In this document: positions 60,192-64,000 of the stretch, one piece after another | How the letters are laid out: each line of letters starts with the position of its first letter | Numbering within the stretch: position 1 is the first letter of the stretch | Assembly (NCBI GenBank): GCA_965224745.1 | Contig: CBDCZY010000001.1 | Span: 186,001 to 250,000 of the forward strand | DNA from: CBDCZY01 sp965224745 | Lineage (GTDB): Bacteria > Pseudomonadota > Gammaproteobacteria > Methylococcales > Methylomonadaceae | Reading direction: 5' to 3' | Length of the DNA stretch: 64,000 nt | The notes under the pieces: model-generated | The model's database searches: none | Told to the model about the DNA's origin: nothing | Seen by the model: only the letters and a program-made list of their open reading frames with translations | Position numbers and translations under genes: made by a program

Positions 60192-61295
60192 ATGGTTAAA
60201 CGACAAGTTTTCACCCTGTTGTTTGCGCTGATCATTTTTGGCGGTTTATTCGGTTGGAAATTTTTCCAGGTGAAACAAACGATGCAAAATTTCCAAACGC
60301 CGTCGCCAGAAGTGGTGGCCGTGTCGGATGTGCAAACCGCTTCTTGGCAATCTTCAGTGGGCGCCGTTGGCAGCGTAGTCGCAGTGGCTGGGATCGAAGT
60401 GAGTAACGAGCTTGCTGGTAAGGTGATGGTTATTCATTTTGAGTCTGGGCAAGCCATCGAACAAGGTCAGCTAATTCTGGAATTGGACTTAGCCACTGAT
60501 AAAGCAGAGTTCAAAGGTTTAAAGGCGGCTAAAAAATTAGCGCAAATTCAGTTTAATCGAAGCGTTAAATTGCTGAACGATAGATATACGTCTAAATCTG
60601 ATTATGACGAAAATAAAGCCAAGCTTGATGAAGCCAAAGCCGCACTGATTGCTAAGCAAACTGTTATTGACAAAAAACAGATTAGAGCGCCATTCAGTGG
60701 TGCTTTAGGAATTCGTCAAGTTGACATTGGCGAGTACCTGGCCGAAGGCTCGCCCATTGTGTCTTTGCAACAATTAGATCCTATTTATGCCGATTTCACC
60801 CTTCCTGAAAGGTACTTAAGCGAATTGGCGAAAGGTCAAAAAATATTAGTCACTGTGCAAGCTTATCCTGAACAATTATTTACCGGAAAAATAGCGGCAA
60901 TCAATCCAGGTATTGATCAAGAGACCCGAACTGTTAAATTGCGTGCGACGCTAACCAACAAGGATCAGACATTACGCCCTGGAATGTTCGCAGATATTCA
61001 AGTACAAACGGATAGACCGCAATCGATAGTTACTATTCCTGATACTGCCGTAACTTATAATCCTTATGGTAGCAGCGTATTTGTTGTGTCTAAAAGTGAT
61101 CAGGGCTTGATCGTCAACAGTCGACAGATCGAAACCGGTGAAGTGCGGAAAGGTAGGGTAGCAGTCATAAAGGGGCTAAAGGCCGGGGAAAGAGTGGTGA
61201 GCGCCGGGCAGGTAAAGTTACGTAATAAGATGCTAGTAACGATTGATGATAAAGCAGCGCCATCAGAACGCGAAACGACCATGTCTCACCCATGA
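60192..61295 (+). CDS. RND efflux periplasmic adaptor (HlyD/MFP family)
   Basis: The protein has 367 residues from ATG 60192 (MVKRQVFTLLFALIIFGGLF); the frame from TTG 60150 adds 14 atypical residues. It contains an N-terminal membrane anchor, a lipoyl domain (ELAGKVMVIHFESGQAIEQGQL), a short helical hairpin, IRAPFSGALGIRQVDIGEY and a beta-barrel domain. Its stop overlaps the pump gene by 4 bases (ATGA). The adaptor class is that of HAE1 pumps (MexJ/AcrA-like with GxRQVxxGxY). Confidence 0.92.
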   Translation: MVKRQVFTLLFALIIFGGLFGWKFFQVKQTMQNFQTPSPEVVAVSDVQTASWQSSVGAVGSVVAVAGIEVSNELAGKVMVIHFESGQAIEQGQLILELDLATDKAEFKGLKAAKKLAQIQFNRSVKLLNDRYTSKSDYDENKAKLDEAKAALIAKQTVIDKKQIRAPFSGALGIRQVDIGEYLAEGSPIVSLQQLDPIYADFTLPERYLSELAKGQKILVTVQAYPEQLFTGKIAAINPGIDQETRTVKLRATLTNKDQTLRPGMFADIQVQTDRPQSIVTIPDTAVTYNPYGSSVFVVSKSDQGLIVNSRQIETGEVRKGRVAVIKGLKAGERVVSAGQVKLRNKMLVTIDDKAAPSERETTMSHP

Positions 61296-64000
61296 AATTC
61301 ACTGATATCTTTGTCCAAAGACCGGTATTTGCCAGCGTTATCAGTTTGATAATATTGGTGGTAGGGCTGCGTTCTATCACTTCTCTCGAAGTTCGTCAAT
61401 TTCCTGAGACAAAGGATACCGTCGTGACTGTAACAACGACTTATCCAGGGGCCAGTAGCGAATTGGTACAGGGGTTTATTACAACGCCAGTGCAACAAGC
61501 AATGGCCGAAGCAGACGGCATTGATTATTTGTCCTCTACCAGCAAGCAAGGCAGCTCAACTATCGAAGCGCACATGCGGTTAAATTTTGATCCAAATGCT
61601 GCTGTAGCAGAAATTCAGGCCAAGGTTGCCAGCCAGCGAAATGTATTGCCAGAAGAAGCGGAAGATCCGGTTATAACCTCTCAAACTGGCGAAAGAACCG
61701 CTTTGATGTATCTTGCTCTCTATAGCGAGACGATGAAGCCGTCGCAACTAAGCGATTATGTTTTGCGAGTCGTGCAGCCCAAAATGCAGGCGGTGGAAGG
61801 GGTTGGTAAAGCCAGTATTTTAGGGAATAAAACGTTCGCTATGAGGGTTTGGCTTGATCCTAAGAGAATGGCTGCTTTGGGTGTAACAGCCAAAGAGGTC
61901 GCCGATGTCTTGCGTACCAATAATTATCTGTCCGGTGCAGGCAAAACCAAGGGTGATTATGTCACCATTGATCTCAGTGCCACGACCGACATTGCACAGG
62001 AGCAGGATTTTCGTCGGCTAGTCGTCAGTAATCGCAACGGGACATTGATTCGATTAGCCGATATCGCCAATGTGGAATTGGGTAGTGAGGATTACGACAC
62101 GGTCAACTGGTACAAAGGTAAACTTGCTATCTTCATGGGTATAGAACAAGCGCCGGGAGCCAACCCATTAACCGTTGCTCTGCAAATCCGTAATGTGGTT
62201 GAAGAGATTAAAGCTGATTTGCCGGAAGGCATCAATATGTTTATTCCCTACGATGCCAGTCAATTCATCGAAGATTCAATCGACGAAGTGCTTCGAACAT
62301 TGATTGAGGCAGTAGCCATTGTATTAGTTATCATTTACTTATCATTGGGTTCATTTCGAGCGGCCTTGATACCCGCTGTCACCGTTCCATTATCGTTAAT
62401 CGGAGGGGCTTTTTTAATGCTTGCCATGGGCTTCTCCATCAACTTGCTGACAATGCTGGCGATGGTACTGGCGATAGGTTTAGTGGTTGATGATGCGATT
62501 GTCGTTGTCGAGAATGTTCACCGTCATATCGAACAAGGAGAAACCCGACTGCAAGCAGCGTTATTGGGTGCCCGTGAATTAGCTTTACCGGTTATTGCCA
62601 TGACGACGACATTGATTGCCGTGTACGCGCCTATTGGTTTTATGGGTGGTCTGGTTGGCACCTTATTTTCTGAATTTGCTTTTTCGTTAGCAGGAGCAGT
62701 ACTGGTTTCCGGTGTTGTAGCTCTGACTTTAGCGCCTATGTTGAGTTCAAAATTTTTAAAGGAAAAAGGCTCTCCCGGACGATTTGAGCAGGCAGTGGAA
62801 GGCTTTTTTAACAAGTTGGCTGTTCGCTATCAAGTCCTTTTGCATAGCGTCTTGGAGTTTCCCTCTGCCGTAGTTGTGTTCGCAGTGCTAGTTTTGATAA
62901 GCATTTATTTCATGTTTTCTTTTTCACAAAAGGAACTGGCGCCGACTGAGGATCAGAGTATTTTGTTTTTTATGGCAACAGGACCGCAAACAGCAACATT
63001 AAATTACAACCAAGTGTATTCGCGTGAATTGATGACTATTTTAGAGTCATTCCCAGAGTATAAAGAAAGTTTCTGGTTACTAGGTTTTCGCAATGATCCA
63101 AATATTGTTTTTGGTGGCTTTAAGATGCCTTCAGCCAGTGAACGCGAGCGCTCTCAAATGGAGATTCAGCCAGAACTACAGAGTAAGGTGAAACAAGTTG
63201 CTGGCTTTCAAACTGCCATCATACCGCGTCCTAGTTTACCGGGTTCAGGTGGCGGTTTACCGTTACAATTCGTGATGGTGACTGAGGCAGGCTATACTGA
63301 GCTTGATCAAGTGGCAGATCAACTGATCGCACGCGCTATGGAAAGTGGAAAATTTGCCTTTCTCAATAAGGGGGTAGAATTTACCCGTCCTAAAACCACG
63401 CTTGTCATAGATCGTGATCGAGCTGCTGACCTGGGTCTATCTATGCAAGATGTTGGACGTAATCTATCGACTCTGTTAGGTGGTCAGTATGTTAATCGAT
63501 TTAGCTTGCAAGGCCGCAGCTACAAGGTGATCCCACAAGTCAGCGATGCGGCCAGGTTGGATGTCAGTAAACTGGCAGATATTTACCTCAATGCAGCGAA
63601 TGGCGATTTGGTACCCTTATCCGCATTGGTTCGGCTTGAAAACTCGGTCGAACCCAGTAAAAGAACGCAATTTCAGCAACTCAACAGTTTAACAATCGGT
63701 GGCTTAATGGCACCCGGCGTGACCTTGGGGGATGCTATGACCTATCTTGACCAGCAAGCTGATGATCTTTTCCCTCGTGGTTATAGTAATGATTATACGG
63801 GCAGCTCAAGACAATATGCGCAGCAGGGTAATGTGTTAATGATTACTTTTTTTATGTCTTTGCTCATCATTTATCTGGTGCTCGCCGCCCAATTCGAGAG
63901 CTGGCGCGATCCACTGATTATAATGGTCGCCGTGCCGCTCTCTATCGCGAGCGCATTAGCCTTCTTAATGCTTGGGTTTGCTTCCATCAATATTTATACG
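61292..64000 (+). CDS. HAE1-type RND multidrug efflux pump, inner-membrane subunit (3' end outside)
   Basis: 903 codons are visible, all open; the gene continues past the window (family length about 1,030). It starts MKFTDIFVQRPVFASVISL. The proton-relay motif GLVVDDAIVVVENVHRH has the two Asp, and the first porter domain contains YPGASSELVQGFITTPVQQA. The second half is visible up to the helix cluster with VLAAQFESWRDPLIIMV. It is coupled to the adaptor by a 4-base overlap. Substrate is unknown. Confidence 0.93.
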   Translation, partial: MKFTDIFVQRPVFASVISLIILVVGLRSITSLEVRQFPETKDTVVTVTTTYPGASSELVQGFITTPVQQAMAEADGIDYLSSTSKQGSSTIEAHMRLNFDPNAAVAEIQAKVASQRNVLPEEAEDPVITSQTGERTALMYLALYSETMKPSQLSDYVLRVVQPKMQAVEGVGKASILGNKTFAMRVWLDPKRMAALGVTAKEVADVLRTNNYLSGAGKTKGDYVTIDLSATTDIAQEQDFRRLVVSNRNGTLIRLADIANVELGSEDYDTVNWYKGKLAIFMGIEQAPGANPLTVALQIRNVVEEIKADLPEGINMFIPYDASQFIEDSIDEVLRTLIEAVAIVLVIIYLSLGSFRAALIPAVTVPLSLIGGAFLMLAMGFSINLLTMLAMVLAIGLVVDDAIVVVENVHRHIEQGETRLQAALLGARELALPVIAMTTTLIAVYAPIGFMGGLVGTLFSEFAFSLAGAVLVSGVVALTLAPMLSSKFLKEKGSPGRFEQAVEGFFNKLAVRYQVLLHSVLEFPSAVVVFAVLVLISIYFMFSFSQKELAPTEDQSILFFMATGPQTATLNYNQVYSRELMTILESFPEYKESFWLLGFRNDPNIVFGGFKMPSASERERSQMEIQPELQSKVKQVAGFQTAIIPRPSLPGSGGGLPLQFVMVTEAGYTELDQVADQLIARAMESGKFAFLNKGVEFTRPKTTLVIDRDRAADLGLSMQDVGRNLSTLLGGQYVNRFSLQGRSYKVIPQVSDAARLDVSKLADIYLNAANGDLVPLSALVRLENSVEPSKRTQFQQLNSLTIGGLMAPGVTLGDAMTYLDQQADDLFPRGYSNDYTGSSRQYAQQGNVLMITFFMSLLIIYLVLAAQFESWRDPLIIMVAVPLSIASALAFLMLGFASINIYT

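Overview
The window looks like a chromosomal segment of a gammaproteobacterium with moderate to low GC. The evidence is the Pseudomonas-type gene orders: hisBHAFIE joined to tatABC, and cheY-cheZ-cheA-motC-motD-parC-parP-cheW-DUF2802. It also carries Rsd/AlgQ and a type I-F-like CRISPR repeat. The IS-rich state and gene complement would fit a Methylococcales or Thiotrichales relative, but no marker in the window settles the order.

Layout. Positions 1-5017 hold a partial membrane sensor and three transporters (DASS, a divergent Nramp-like protein, DAACS). Positions 5174-9298 are a mobile-element pile-up: an ISAs1-type element whose transposase carries a DUF4338/DruA-like domain, an IS630 relic, a MITE and an IS1380 element. 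Positions 9603-18062 are housekeeping: cysteine desulfurase, IscA, an RND pump, GcvH, DgkA, a PfkB kinase and MazG. Positions 18042-31323 are the main accessory island: a Fic protein inside a duplication, then a type I-F variant (I-Fv/I-F2) cas operon (cas1, cas2-3, cas7fv, cas5fv, cas6f) and a CRISPR array. Positions 31458-46157 are core genes (DUF423, MoaB, HtrA protease, Rsd, LysR, TypA, his and tat operons) plus two tandem small membrane-protein genes. Positions 46311-50432 hold an IS91 relic, a broken diguanylate cyclase and an IS21 element inserted into a MITE. Positions 50452-59035 hold a TauE/SafE permease and the chemotaxis/flagellar motor operon. The end holds a CDGSH protein and a tripartite RND efflux operon cut by the window edge.

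The most interesting part is the cas island. A VapBC module sits antisense between cas1 and cas2-3. A second, AbrB-VapC module sits between cas2-3 and cas7fv. A zeta-like toxin relic sits between cas6f and the leader, and a class II-like Fic gene sits directly upstream. The island is decaying: the second VapC is knocked out by a 5-bp tandem duplication, cas6f carries a one-base frameshift, the zeta toxin has two ochre codons, and an IS1634-type element has split CRISPR repeat 2, leaving an exact TTAG duplication. The adaptation genes cas1 and cas2-3 stay open.

Two other features deserve attention. The ISAs1 transposase has a perfect A_AAA_AAG slippery heptamer directly before its stop codon. 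Two unannotated paralogous 53- and 55-residue membrane proteins (36389-37237, minus strand) each have their own near-identical promoter and a downstream terminator.
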